Part shown: piece by piece, positions 1-11,300 of the stretch
Numbering within the stretch: the first letter of the stretch is position 1
Layout of the letters: each line of letters starts with the position of its first letter
NCBI RefSeq assembly: GCF_964355755.1
Contig: NC_092675.1
Location: forward strand, 4,186,312-4,250,311
DNA: 64,000 nt
Reading direction: 5' to 3'
Origin: Antedon mediterranea
Lineage: Eukaryota; Echinodermata; Crinoidea; Comatulida; Antedonidae
Position numbers and translations under genes: made by a program
Notes under the pieces: model-generated
The model's database searches: none
Told to the model about the DNA's origin: nothing
What the model saw: only the letters and a program-made list of their open reading frames with translations

Positions 1-100
1 GGTTACCCTGTTTTTCACACTTTATTGTACTTAATTTTTTATTTATATTTTTATGAATGTTGTGTGAAAAATAAAAGAATCAATCAATCAATCAAAATAC
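1..100 (+). repeat. LINE-like 3' tail with (AATC)n
   Basis: An AT-rich stretch contains an AATAAAA-like signal and ends in about four AATC units near 78-95. This is the usual form of a 5'-truncated non-LTR retrotransposon 3' end. It lies inside EIF2D intron 2. No coding part is visible, so the family is unknown. Confidence 0.35.
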
Positions 101-173
101 AACTAGTTATACAAGTTTACCATTTGTTGCCAATTTTCAATTATTAAAATATAAAAAGTTATTAGTTTTTTAC

Positions 174-961
174 CTGTCGGAAATAATTGCTTATCCTGTT
201 CGAAGAACAATGGATTTTTTCCTAGGCAATATACAATGACACTTGTACCATTGTGTGTGTATAACTTTAATACAGACATCTCTTCTTTATTTGGTATTAA
301 ATGTGCTACATCCTCATCCGCCAGAGAAGTAAATTGTTGTGAAACATGTGATTTTAGTTTTCGCCTGAAAAAAAAGTGTGAATGAATTGTTTCATGTAAG
401 ATGTTTACTGATTTTTATCAATAATATATGAACATTGCAGATATTCACTCTCTTTGAAGTAGAAAGGCCAGTGCAAATTTGCTTAGTGGAAAATCAGCTT
501 TAGCTAGCTAACACCACTGCATAAAGAATAGTAGGTAATAAAACGTGACAGATTTCAAATGCAACCGATATCATCATAAGGTCTTTTGTTCAGTTGTGCC
601 TGTAATTCATGATTATCGTTCGTTATCGACTGATTTTGATTGAAGGAGGCCCTGCAAGTAGCACTTTATCTACATCCAAGTGTGTGCTGTCCAACCCAGG
701 GGGATACACCGTTTTGGTTGCATGAAAAAGAGCTTCCTCCTCCTACTACTAGGCCTAGTATTACTACTACTCTACCGTACTCTAGACCTACACTACACAT
801 AGCCTAGCCTCTAGTGTAGGCCGGCCTGCGTGCGGCCGGCCTAGGCCTAGTAGCTAGGCAGTGCCTTTTGGTGTCAACCAATAGTTATAGCGACGTTTAA
901 ATTACCGATCAGAACCTTTGATTGCCGAATTGGACTTTATTCTGAACTTCTTAGTGAACAT
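174..961 (-). CDS. EIF2D: eIF2D (ligatin), first two coding exons, partial gene
   Basis: eIF2D is a cytoplasmic, ribosome-associated factor that delivers tRNA to the P site and helps recycle 40S subunits. Exon 1 (961 down to 906) starts at the ATG at 961-959 and reads MFTKKFRIKSNSAIKGSD plus two bases, then a GTAAT donor. Exon 2 (364 down to 174) follows a CAG acceptor after a T-rich tract; the split codon CG|G gives Arg and the exon opens RRKLKSHV. It continues through LIPNKEEMSVLKLY and VIVYCLGKNPLFFEQ and ends in phase 1 at a GTAAAA donor. These match the start of animal eIF2D (MFAKAFRVKSN, KGSDRRKL, PGKEELNIVKLY, GGNPILFE), the N-terminal MCT-1-like region that precedes the PUA domain. 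Splice phases agree (2, then 1). The PUA, SWIB and SUI1 parts lie beyond the left edge. The gene is head-to-head with NIPBL. Confidence 0.93.
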
Positions 962-1572
962 ATTAAATTTGTAGAAATACTAGAACATCAAACTAATAAT
1001 TTGTTAAATGCAAAAGGGTGCTGCTCACAATATTGTCAATGTTGTATACATGTGTGTAAATTAATATGCAAGAGCCTGGATGAATGATTCATCTATAGGT
1101 AGCCAATCAAATCACTGCTAGGATCCACAATGAACCAACTTCCGAAATAGAAAAAATTTATGGAGGCAGCCATGTTTTAGATATCAGATCGCGTAATGAT
1201 GAAGTTCTTTTAACATTTTTGCGAATACAAAAAGTTTTTATAAAACAAAATTTATTTTAAATAGGCCATTTTTTGTATTAAATTTTTGTTTCGCGTTGCA
1301 AATTTTTGCAAATTCCAATATATTTAGAAATAAAGAATTGTTATTGGAAATTCTGGCGCAGTAAACCAATTATTTACCAAAATCATTTCATCGAAGTAAT
1401 AAGGCTTGGATATTTGGCGCGATTGTCCTCAAACTTGTCGTCAAAATAATGTATTTGACTACTTAACTTGTACGATTTTTTCACTAAATTTTCTCGATTG
1501 TGAAAGTTTAGTAATGGTTTAACAATTGTGAGAGTTTCTTTGTGAAGAGGATATATTCAGACCATTTTAAAG
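962..1572. promoter_or_regulatory. Putative bidirectional EIF2D/NIPBL promoter region
   Basis: This interval separates the eIF2D start codon (961, minus) from a likely untranslated first exon of NIPBL. No clear TATA box is seen in either direction. A GCCATGTTT motif at about 1169-1177 fits the YY1 core (GCCATNTT) common near start sites of housekeeping genes, and a GCGCGA-type element occurs near 1418. The assignment rests on the divergent arrangement of two housekeeping genes; transcription start sites cannot be read from sequence. Confidence 0.5.
1500..1572 (+). other. NIPBL: Possible NIPBL untranslated exon 1 ending at donor AAG|GTAAGA
   Basis: The first coding exon of NIPBL begins only 8 nt before its ATG, after a strong acceptor (T-rich tract then CAG at 3514-3516), so an upstream non-coding exon must exist. 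The best donor in the region is AAG|GTAAGA with the GT at 1573, downstream of the YY1-like motif. The 5' end of this exon is not determinable; the left coordinate is arbitrary. Confidence 0.35.
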
Positions 1573-3516
1573 GTAAGAAATATAACGTCTCAAATCGTAG
1601 GCCGTCATCTCATATGAATAGGAGAGGGCGCTAAAGTAGTTAGTAAGCAAGGGAGAAGTCCTTGCATGTTCGCGTCTGCTAGTTTTGTTCTTGCTAATGG
1701 TCTTGCAGACGATCAAATGGTAGGCCTAGAGGTTTTTCCACGTAAAGTGTGACACTAAACTCTGTATTTAAGAAATTTTGTTTATATAAACGTACATTTA
1801 CAGTAATATGTTAATACTTATAGTTATGCATTTTTATAACATTGTACAATTTATGCAAAATGTAGCATAATAATGTGAAATATTCTGTGTTTATTACTGG
1901 CCTGGCTGGGCCTTGCTTGCCTTCAGGCTGACGAAGTGAAATCCTGCACTAACTTAAATAGTGTTGTTCCATTTAGGACTAAGCTATGCCCGGTAGAATT
2001 TTATGATATAAAATGTAAGGTTTGAGTGTATACAATGTAAACAATTTGTGTTTAATGTTATTTAGATATTTAGATATTTGTTTGTTATTCTGTAATAAAA
2101 AACTATTACGAAATAGTTGACTGCTCCACCACTGTTTTACTAATGAATGAACAATTTTAACATGTTTCTTCTAGAAACAAATAGTGTGTTAATGAAAGTT
2201 ATGTCTGGACCCAACAATGCGTACATAAGTAAAGTATGACCCATCCAATTTGGTTTGAATTTTTGAATTAAAAAAATATGATTTAGATGATACTTTAGGC
2301 ATTCCAATATATATTATTTCCATGTAAAACATAGCTTTAATAACTATTGATTCCAAATAGGCCTAGCTAGCAATGATATTATTATAATATATTATATATT
2401 CCCTTTGAGGAAATACTCACAGGAATTGTAATACATCATGATTCAAAATTGTAAAAGAATTGTATTTCTTGATTAAAAATAAGTGGTAAATATGCTAATT
2501 ATCTTCCCTACTGGAAAAAAAAGAGTGACTTGAATATGGGACTAAATATTAATTATCACTTTTTTTAATTGTTCACTTCTTTCCTAAATGGTATTTTTTA
2601 ATTTATAAACAGTTATTAATTCAAAACTGTTATTTTGTCAAAGTAATGTGGCTGCAATAATGATTATGTAATAGTTGTGTTGACTATTGTTATAATTTAA
2701 TGGTTCAATGAATATTGAATTGTCTAAAGACAGTGCTGTCGCTGAATGGTCAATTGTCATGTTTCAAGCACAATTATAAACTTCAGGTCATACTAATCTA
2801 GGCCCGGTATCGCTAGGTAGGGCCTGGTAGGGTTTTATGATATAAAATGATTTAACTTGCATATATTTTTCTTTCCAGAAACAGTTTAAAATATTGTGAC
2901 ATTGCATGATTGTAGGCGGTCTTCAGTTTTGGAAATAAACATAATCAGTATTTTGACAGTTTTTTACATTAAAAATGTATAAAACCTAGAATTAAATATC
3001 ACAATAACAATAAATATAATGTTAGCATGTACTTGATATCATTTAATATCATAAATCCCTACCGGGTGATACCGGGAAAAAATTAGTACGACCCTTACCT
3101 TCATATTTTGTGTCAAAAATGTAAATGTTGAAATATGTTTACAGTGTATCTTTTTCATATACTGTATACACATAAATGTATGAGGCAGATTGTAGTCCAT
3201 TAATATAATTGAAATTATTTATACAGTACTGCCAAAAAAATCAATAAATGCTTCTTCTATTCTTTTGTCTTCAGTTAGTTGCCTCCCAGAAGGAAATGTC
3301 AATTATATCATTTACCCTTGCTTATAATACGCCCATGTTGTTATTGAACAGATTAAGTCATAGTTATGGTCAGTTTTTATTGGTAATAGCTTATTATATC
3401 AAATAGAGTGAATGTCTTTTTCAAACTTGATGAATAAATTAATCAAATTAGAAATTTGGCCTTTACAGATATTTTTCTGATGTGCCTAAAATAATGTTGT
3501 TTTTTTTCTTTTTCAG
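1573..3516 (+). other. NIPBL intron 1 (AT-rich, mostly featureless)
   Basis: No coding potential is recognised. The only structured element is an inverted-repeat MITE-like unit at 2803-3076, with a related fragment near 1988-2017. The rest is low-complexity AT-rich DNA with no clear regulatory motif. Confidence 0.5.
2803..3076. mobile_element. Inverted-repeat MITE-like element, about 274 bp
   Basis: The left end reads CCCGGTATCGC, then GGTAGGGTTTTATGATAT. The right end carries the imperfect reverse complement, ATATCATAAATCCCTACC then GATACCGGG. No reading frame lies between the arms, so this is a non-autonomous hairpin element. The short fragment near 1988-2017 (GCCCGGTAGAATTTTATGAT) looks like a partial relative. 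Confidence 0.55.
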
Positions 3517-3524
3517 CCTCCAAG

Positions 3525-5318
3525 ATGAATGGTGAGGTACCCTCAGTTCCTATTACGACATTGGCCGGTATTTCAAGTCTTACAGACTGTAAGTATTGCA
3601 TACGTATTTCTTTATATTATTGTTGTGTAGGAGTTTGTTTCAGTCATTCTAAGCTTTTGTATCATGGGATCCTGATCTTAATCTTCTTTATATTTAGTGT
3701 TAACAGAGTTGCCGTTGCTCTCACCAATGCCCAATACTGTTGGCATACATATTTCTTTATATTATTGTTGTGTGGGAGTTTCTTCCAGTCATTCTAAGTT
3801 TTTTGTATTATAGGATCCTGATCTTACTGTTCTTTATCTTATAGTGTTATCAGAGTTGCCGTTGCCCTCCCCAATGCCTAATACTGTTGGCATACGTATT
3901 TCTTATATTATTGTTGTTTGGAAGTTTGTTCCAGTCACCCTAATTTTTTGTATTCTAGGATCCTGATCTTAATGTTCTTTATCTTTAGTGTTATCAGAGC
4001 TGCCGTTGCCCTCATCAATGCCCAATACTAAGTGATATTCAGTTATCCTAAGCTTTTGTATTATAGGATCCTGATCTTAATGTTCTTTATCTTTAGTGTT
4101 ATCAGAGCTGCCGCTGCCCTCACCAATGCCCAATACTAAGTGATATTCAGTTACGGTATCCTAAGCTTTTGTATTATAGGATCCTGATCTTAATGTTCTT
4201 TATCTTTAGTGTTATCAGAGCTGCCGTTGCCCTCACCAATGCCCAATACTAAGTGATATTCAGTTATCCTAAGCTTTTGTATTATAGGATCCTGATCTTA
4301 ATGTTCTTTATCTTTAGTGTTATCAGAGCTGCCGTTGCCCTCACCAATGCCCAATACTATTGGCAACAAAAGTTTGCTCTACAGTCCGCATGTTGCAGAA
4401 GAAGCCAGACGTTTGTTGAATGGTAAGGATGACAACAGTCTACTTCAAGTGGTCCAGGCTCTCAGTCAAACCAACACAGAATACATGTAAGTGATGATTC
4501 TTTAAAGATATTTTTGCTATTTAGAAAATTATTCTTTTAGTTCTTGTCTAGATTAAATTATTATATTATAAAATAACACATTAAGCACAGAACATTAGTT
4601 CTAAACCACCCGATGATATACTGAAATTTAATTTTTTTGAAATGAAAAATAAGGATGAAATCTGTGAGAATGAGAAAATGTCGCCCCATCCAAGACTTCA
4701 AATTAAATCATTAGAAAATAATAAAATAAGGATCTACTTACTGTTAGAGTAGAAACCCTAATTTACACACCCACTATGAAGGAGACACTTTGTCTGGTCC
4801 TGAATGGCGTCCCCTTAATAGGAGTTCTACTGTATCGAAATAAAATAAACATCACACTTTGGTGTTAAGATTTCAACCTCATGAATATGTCAAACTGTTT
4901 CCATCCATCTTGATCAACCATACCTTTTGTAGCTAACTATTAATTGTCACGTTTTGGCTGTTTGCCAAATTTTTCTATTTAATTGAAGTCGATATGATAT
5001 GAATTCATAATTATTCATAATTAATATGATTAATAATTATTACATCAACAGAAACATTCTATATTAGGAAAAAATTATTATTAAAGTTAAATTGATTCAA
5101 ACTGTACTTTTGTTGGTTAATGCTATTAAATGTGATATAGGATATCTCTGTTTTCTTTCTTACTCATTTTAATGACAATTATTTTTATTTTAGTGAGCTA
5201 AAAGATCGAACTATGAATGATGATATTGAGGGTGATGTACCACCCTTGCTGCAGACTATTCTGTCTCATAATCCTGGCATATTTAGCAAACAGAGTAGCC
5301 CCATGACCCAGATGGAAG
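3525..5318 (+). CDS. NIPBL: NIPBL coding exons 1-3: N-terminal MAU2-binding region
   Basis: Exons 3525-3588, 4318-4486 and 5194-5318 encode residues 1-119. The start is MNGEVPSVPITTLAG, equal to vertebrate MNGDMPHVPITTLAG, which fixes the ATG at 3525. It continues SLTD|LLSELPLPSPMP, KSLLYSPHVAEEA, then IELKDRTMNDDIEGDVPPLL. In family structures this segment threads through the MAU2/SCC4 TPR superhelix. Splice phases are 1, 2 and 1. The acceptor of exon 2 (AG at 4316-4317) is the last of six near-identical tandem copies; it is the only one followed by the conserved continuation IGNKSLLY, so it is taken as the real one. Confidence 0.95.
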
Positions 5319-8300
5319 GTAAGAGAACTTTATGTTCATAATCATGGTTTCTTTGTTGGTAATATGGCACTGATCAGTCGTATGCCTACAAATTACTAAA
5401 TTATCTATAGAAATGCTTGCAATAAAAAATCTTTCAGTTTAAAATTAAATCTGCAATACAACGCTGACATTTATTACATGAAATTAACATGAAATGAATA
5501 AATACATTCTATTTCAGCAAATTTAACCGATTTAATTTGAATAGTTGTATCATACAAAACCTCAACAGTCTGAATTATATGTCTCATTAAGTCAAAATAT
5601 TTTTTCATTTCGTCCTAATTTCGAGGGTTTCCGATATTGAGGGTTGAGATATTTTACCATGTAATGAGTTGCTCTATATAAGTCTTAGCAGGCTCACCAA
5701 GGCCAATAAAATATCTTTTTATTTGTGATTGGGTTATGTGAGATGGTCTGTATAAAATAATGAAACTTATTGTTGTGTGTCAGTTTATCACTTCAATGAA
5801 GCATATCATTAGAATAGTTTTTTCATTGTTCATTACCCTACATCTTCCAGGAGTATCACCTCGTACCGCCATGGCACCATCTCCATATTATCAGCAAGCT
5901 GACCCTTCACAGCAGCAGCAACAACCACAGCAGCAGCAGACTCAACAGCAGCAACACAGTCCTTATCCAACCTTTGGACAAGTCCAGGGTAGTCCCTCAG
6001 CTCCTTTTACTCAGAATAGCCCATCAAATTTCCCACGCCCGACGGGTGGGTTTCACCAACCATCCTCTTGCCAAGGTGGGTTTTTATTCTCTTATATTTC
6101 TTCGTTGTTTATGTTATATTTATGTTAGCTATAGTAAACAAAATAAGCATTGCATAACTTAATCTACCAAAAAAAAAGCTAAATAAAAGTATTAATTTAG
6201 AAATTTGCCTAGAGCTGGTTTTTCCTATTATTGTAAATCATCTTCAGTATAGACAAATAATATTAAATTATCTTAATTATATTATGCGATAACATTTCTT
6301 ATAAAATCTTATGCTAAAGTGAAATTCTAATTATATAGCATTTGTATTTGTAATATTTGGACTTACTTATTTTTTAACTGAACATCAAATCATGGATATG
6401 ACTTACTTTTAACTGTGTGGACGGAAAACTTAATGAACCTTTAAATTTGACGCAACTATCCATTATCAAATGAAGTGTTACTTTCTCATGTTCTTCATGT
6501 CTATCAATTTTATTTAGTTGGTAGTTAGTAGGATTTTAAATTTTATTATATAATAAAAGTTCTATCTACACTATCAAACTAGTTTGACAAAAAAAGTGTG
6601 ATATTCCCAAATTTGGTAGTGATATGACATCATCATGTCCATATATGGTCACATCACATTTTGTTGTCATATAAAGTTTGATAGTGTAGACAAGGCTTAA
6701 ATTATCTTTATTCCTATTTAGGATCACCAGCTACAGCCAATGTCAATGGCTATAATCCTAACCAATATTCACCAGCAGCTGGAAGTCCAGCAGTTCCTAA
6801 TATTAATAATACAACTCTTGATAAAACCAGGCCTGCTAATAGAAGTACCAAACCTGTCGCTAGTGGTAAGGCATTAACTTATCTCTATCAGTAAATTTAA
6901 ATTGTTCTATACAATTAGACAGTGTTGGTTTCTGTATTGTTTAATATCCATTCAATACAAATGATGCTGATAATTTATTTGCAATTATTTTTGTTTCTTA
7001 GCATCAATAGGTAATTACACAAATGGTGGAAAAACTGATTTAAGTGCGCGGATACCTAGTGCAACATCAAATGAAGATGCTCCTGAAGTTTCAAAGCCAC
7101 AGCTTATTAATACAGCAAGGACATCAACTCCTGGAGCACATCTACCAGGCCCATCGCATAAAGTGAGTGAAAGTTTTAATATTCATTTTTTAAAAACAAC
7201 AGCAGAATCGAATTCACCACTTACAACATGTTTAACAGAAGCATAACAACAAATTACACAAACACAGAAAAACTTTAAACTACAACGAAAGAGAGGAAGA
7301 TTGGAATTAAAAATGTTGATATGGGATGGGAAACTTAATCTACTAATATACTCATTGACTCTACTAAAGGGAATCACAGATTATATTTCTTAAATTACAA
7401 TCACCACTTCTGGTTTTTGTAATCTTTTCATGTTAATTTTCAGAAAAACTTTGGCTTGTTCTGGTATAATATAGTAATAAAGTAACAAGTTAGGCTTTTG
7501 ATTAAATGGTTTATTCTCTTCCGACAGGAAAAAACCAATGAAAGTCGCAGTAGCAACTCATCCACTTTACCACCTGTTAAAATGGCAATAACTCAACAAG
7601 AAGACAGTCAGACAGAAATTAGTACCTCAGCTACTGACACAGAACCAGAAAAGTCACATAGGAAAAAACGTAGGAAAGATAAAGATCGACAGAAAGAAAA
7701 ACATTATGATATTGTTAGTCCACCGCCAGGGGAAAAATCACTGAAGCTAAAGATTAAAATTACAAAACTTCAAACCCCTAAGGATAATACAAAGGATATT
7801 AAAGAAAGCGAACCAGTTGTTGAGAGAAATAAATCAGCTGTGGAAATGCTTGAGGAAAAACATTCCACCGCTACTGCTGAAAGAACGGTGCCACTAACTA
7901 GGACATTATCGGCAGATCGTCCACCCTCTTCTGTGCTTGATAAAACACCTCCTAGAGCAAGTAGTAGTGCTCACTGGAGTGAGAGTACCTCTCCGTCTTC
8001 CAAGCATGGTACTTCACCTAGGGCTAATGTTTCCCCGCGCGGAGCTGCTACGCCAAAGACTCCAAAAGAACCACCTAAGGAGCAACCAAAAATAGAACGT
8101 AAACATGATCAAAAGTCTCTGAAAACAATAAGGAATATTGACCAAATGAGAAAGGAATTAGAAAGGGAAAAGGAATTATTAGAAAAAGCTAAGGCTGAAA
8201 AGAAGAGGCAAGATGAACTGAAAGCGATGGAGAAGAAAGATGAAGAGACACCAGAAGGTAAAAGGACATTGTATGATTGTTGTGCGTTCACATTGAATGT

Positions 8301-11300
8301 GTGTCATAACCTGGTTTTGTACACAACATTTATTTATATCTTGTCTGGTGAAAAATTACCTTTAATAACCTATTGTAAGCAGTTACACAAAATAAAATGG
8401 CTTTCTTTTTTAAGAGTGTACTTTTACATGATGCACTGATTATACTTAAGAAATTACAATCAAATTTTAGTTTTGTATAAATTACTTAATTTATGTTTGC
8501 TATACAACACATTTGTTATTATTTATTTATACTGGGCGACCTCTTCAGCCAAAGACAGGTCTCACAGATGGCCCAGTTGTGAACAGTGGTTGTGATGTAC
8601 TAGTACACCGGGGAAACACCCTACTTGTCGCAAAAGATGTACTAGGTTCTTTAAAGTGCACATGAGCTAGATGTGTACACTGGACCTACGGTATAGTCCT
8701 TATCCTTAAACACATTTTTTTTTTTATCTAAGTGGTTAATGCAAGTTATTTTTTATTTATGATTAATAACTACCGTATTATTTATTTACAAGTAGACGAC
8801 GTTCAAGAGGAGTGTGAAGACATCGGTCCTAGAGGGCGAGGTATAAAGCGAGGAAGAGCAGTAAAAGGTTACCAAGAGCTTGATAGTGACGAAGAAATGG
8901 AAGTGTCAGGGGATGAAAGTAAGTAGTACTTTTAATTTTAAGTCTGTCTCATTCTATTGTATAAAAAAGAAAAAAGCCAACCACTAATATATTGTCATAC
9001 ACCCCCCATTCTAAACAATGGTACAGTCCATAATGGGTGTGAGTATTGTCCTGCTTTTTATTGTCAGAGTGGTTATTGTCCTGCATTCTTTAATTGTATA
9101 ATTTCTGTTAACAAAAATTGAAATGGAACCAGAAATGAAAGAAATATAGAATCTTTGTTATTATTTTAATTTGTTTTAGTTATGTTGACCTTGTTTTTAA
9201 ATGATAACATAACAACATTTGTGGTAATGAATTAAAATAATCATGAATGATTCCACCAAACTTTTGAGTTAAAATAACGATTGTGAGGCATTTAATTAAT
9301 GATAACATAACATTTGTGGTAATGAATTAAAATAACGATAGTGAGGCATTTAATGAATAGGCAAACTGCCTTAAAATGTGACATGTTTCGAGAAACTATT
9401 CTCATCTTTAGGACAGTAAACACCTAGAGAACTTGTATACCAATAGAACACTCGGACATTCTGATAATGTCACATTTTAAGGCAGTTTGCCTATTCATTA
9501 AATGCCTCACAATCGTTATTTTACTTCATTACCATGTTGTTATGTTATCATTAATTAAATGCCTCACAATCGTTATTTTAACTCAAAAGTTTGGTGGAAT
9601 CATTCATGATTTATCTAACAAATACATTTGTGCTAATACATTTTATTTTAATTTTTGAATGTAATTATTTATTTTAGATAAACCAAAGCAGGAGCCCAAG
9701 AAGCCTAAAATTATTCCCATTAAAGAAGAGGAAGAAAGTGACCCAGTTAATAAAGGTAGAATTTTATTTTGAAAATAAAAATAAAAATAATTATAACAGT
9801 ACAAATAAGGATTGATTAGTTTTGAGTTTCGTAGCAGAGCATGTTATAATATTTGTTAAAACTACTATAAAGTAGCTTTGTGTCAAAGAGCTGAGGTAAT
9901 TGGTCAGATGTCACTAAACAATTCTATTGTATTTTTCCATAACTGGGCGTTTCTGTTTTTTTAGCTTGCTTTTCACTGTAGCTTTTTCTGTATAATGATT
10001 TCTATTGTTATGCAGAATTCTATTGATCTGTAGTTTATGTTTGCTATTAATGTACTTTGTAGCTACACCCAAATACTTTGTGGACATTCACAAAACAACT
10101 GGAAGTCACTAGATTAGCATGGTTTCTAGATTGATCTATCTATCATGTAATTAATCCCATGCTATATATAAATCAGGATTAGTTTTCACATAAATATACT
10201 TTTTGATTGTAGAATTGATGGAGTCTGCCACTTTTAAGCGTTTCAATGCAGCAATTGACACCGTGTTTGACAGCCTTGAAGATGTTGATGTCACTGAAGT
10301 TGGTAAGTTCAATACTTTTTATATATATAATTGACTTGGTCTACTTAAGACCTGTGCTACAACTGGCAGTAGTTGTGCTTTATAAAATTAATTTGATTGT
10401 AGAAGTGTACTGTCAATGGCATTTAACCTTAAAGCTCTGTCTACACTATCAAACTAGTGTGATGTGCCCAAATATGGTAGTGATTTGCTTTTCTATGGTA
10501 GTGGTATGACATCATCATATCCATATGTGGGCACATCGCATGGTTTTTGTCACATAAAGTTTGATAGTTTAGACAGAGCTTAAGGGCATTTTATGTGTGT
10601 GTTAGGTGCACTCACATGCTTCTAAACACAAGGGCTGCGACATGAAGTGCCTGACTAGTCTGAATTTATTTATCAATATATATTATTAATAAGATTAACC
10701 AGATCAGTTTGAGGATTAGTAAGACTTAATAACGACTTAAAACTCAAAACGGCAACGGATCTAGCAAAAATAAAAGCACAGAATAGAAAGGAATGGAGAA
10801 ATCATGTGAGGTTCATTTCTAAAGCGTGGTTCCCACTAGCGACGCAACACAAGGACGTAACGCAACGCAAGTGAATTGACCAATCACAAGCGATGGCTTA
10901 TTCGCTTGTGATTGCTTACTGTCTATAACTTCGCTTGTCATTGGTTAAAACGCTTGCGTTGCGTTTACGTCCTTGCGTTACGTTCTAGTGGGAACCAAGC
11001 TTAAGGCAGCCCAGATGGAGAAGTACATGGACCTCTCGGCGACGAGGCTGTAAAGTAGAGTAACGGTATACAAACACTATTCTTATTTTTAATAGATGAT
11101 GAGGAAGATGGTGAATGGCCAGTTGATATGTTAATAAACAAAGCACAACTATCAGAACTTCTTTCAGAATCAGCAAAACTCAAGTCAATGGGAGTTACGA
11201 ATAAAGTAGGTTAATTTATATTATATTAAAATTTGCATATTGTATTTATCACTTAAATGGTGTTTTTTTGTAATTAATATGGTTTATTGTATTGTATTAT

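Noticed and set aside
3525-3797. 90-residue frame starting at the NIPBL ATG
   Set aside because: Only the first 21 residues are coding; the rest reads through the donor at 3589 into the intron with its acceptor array.
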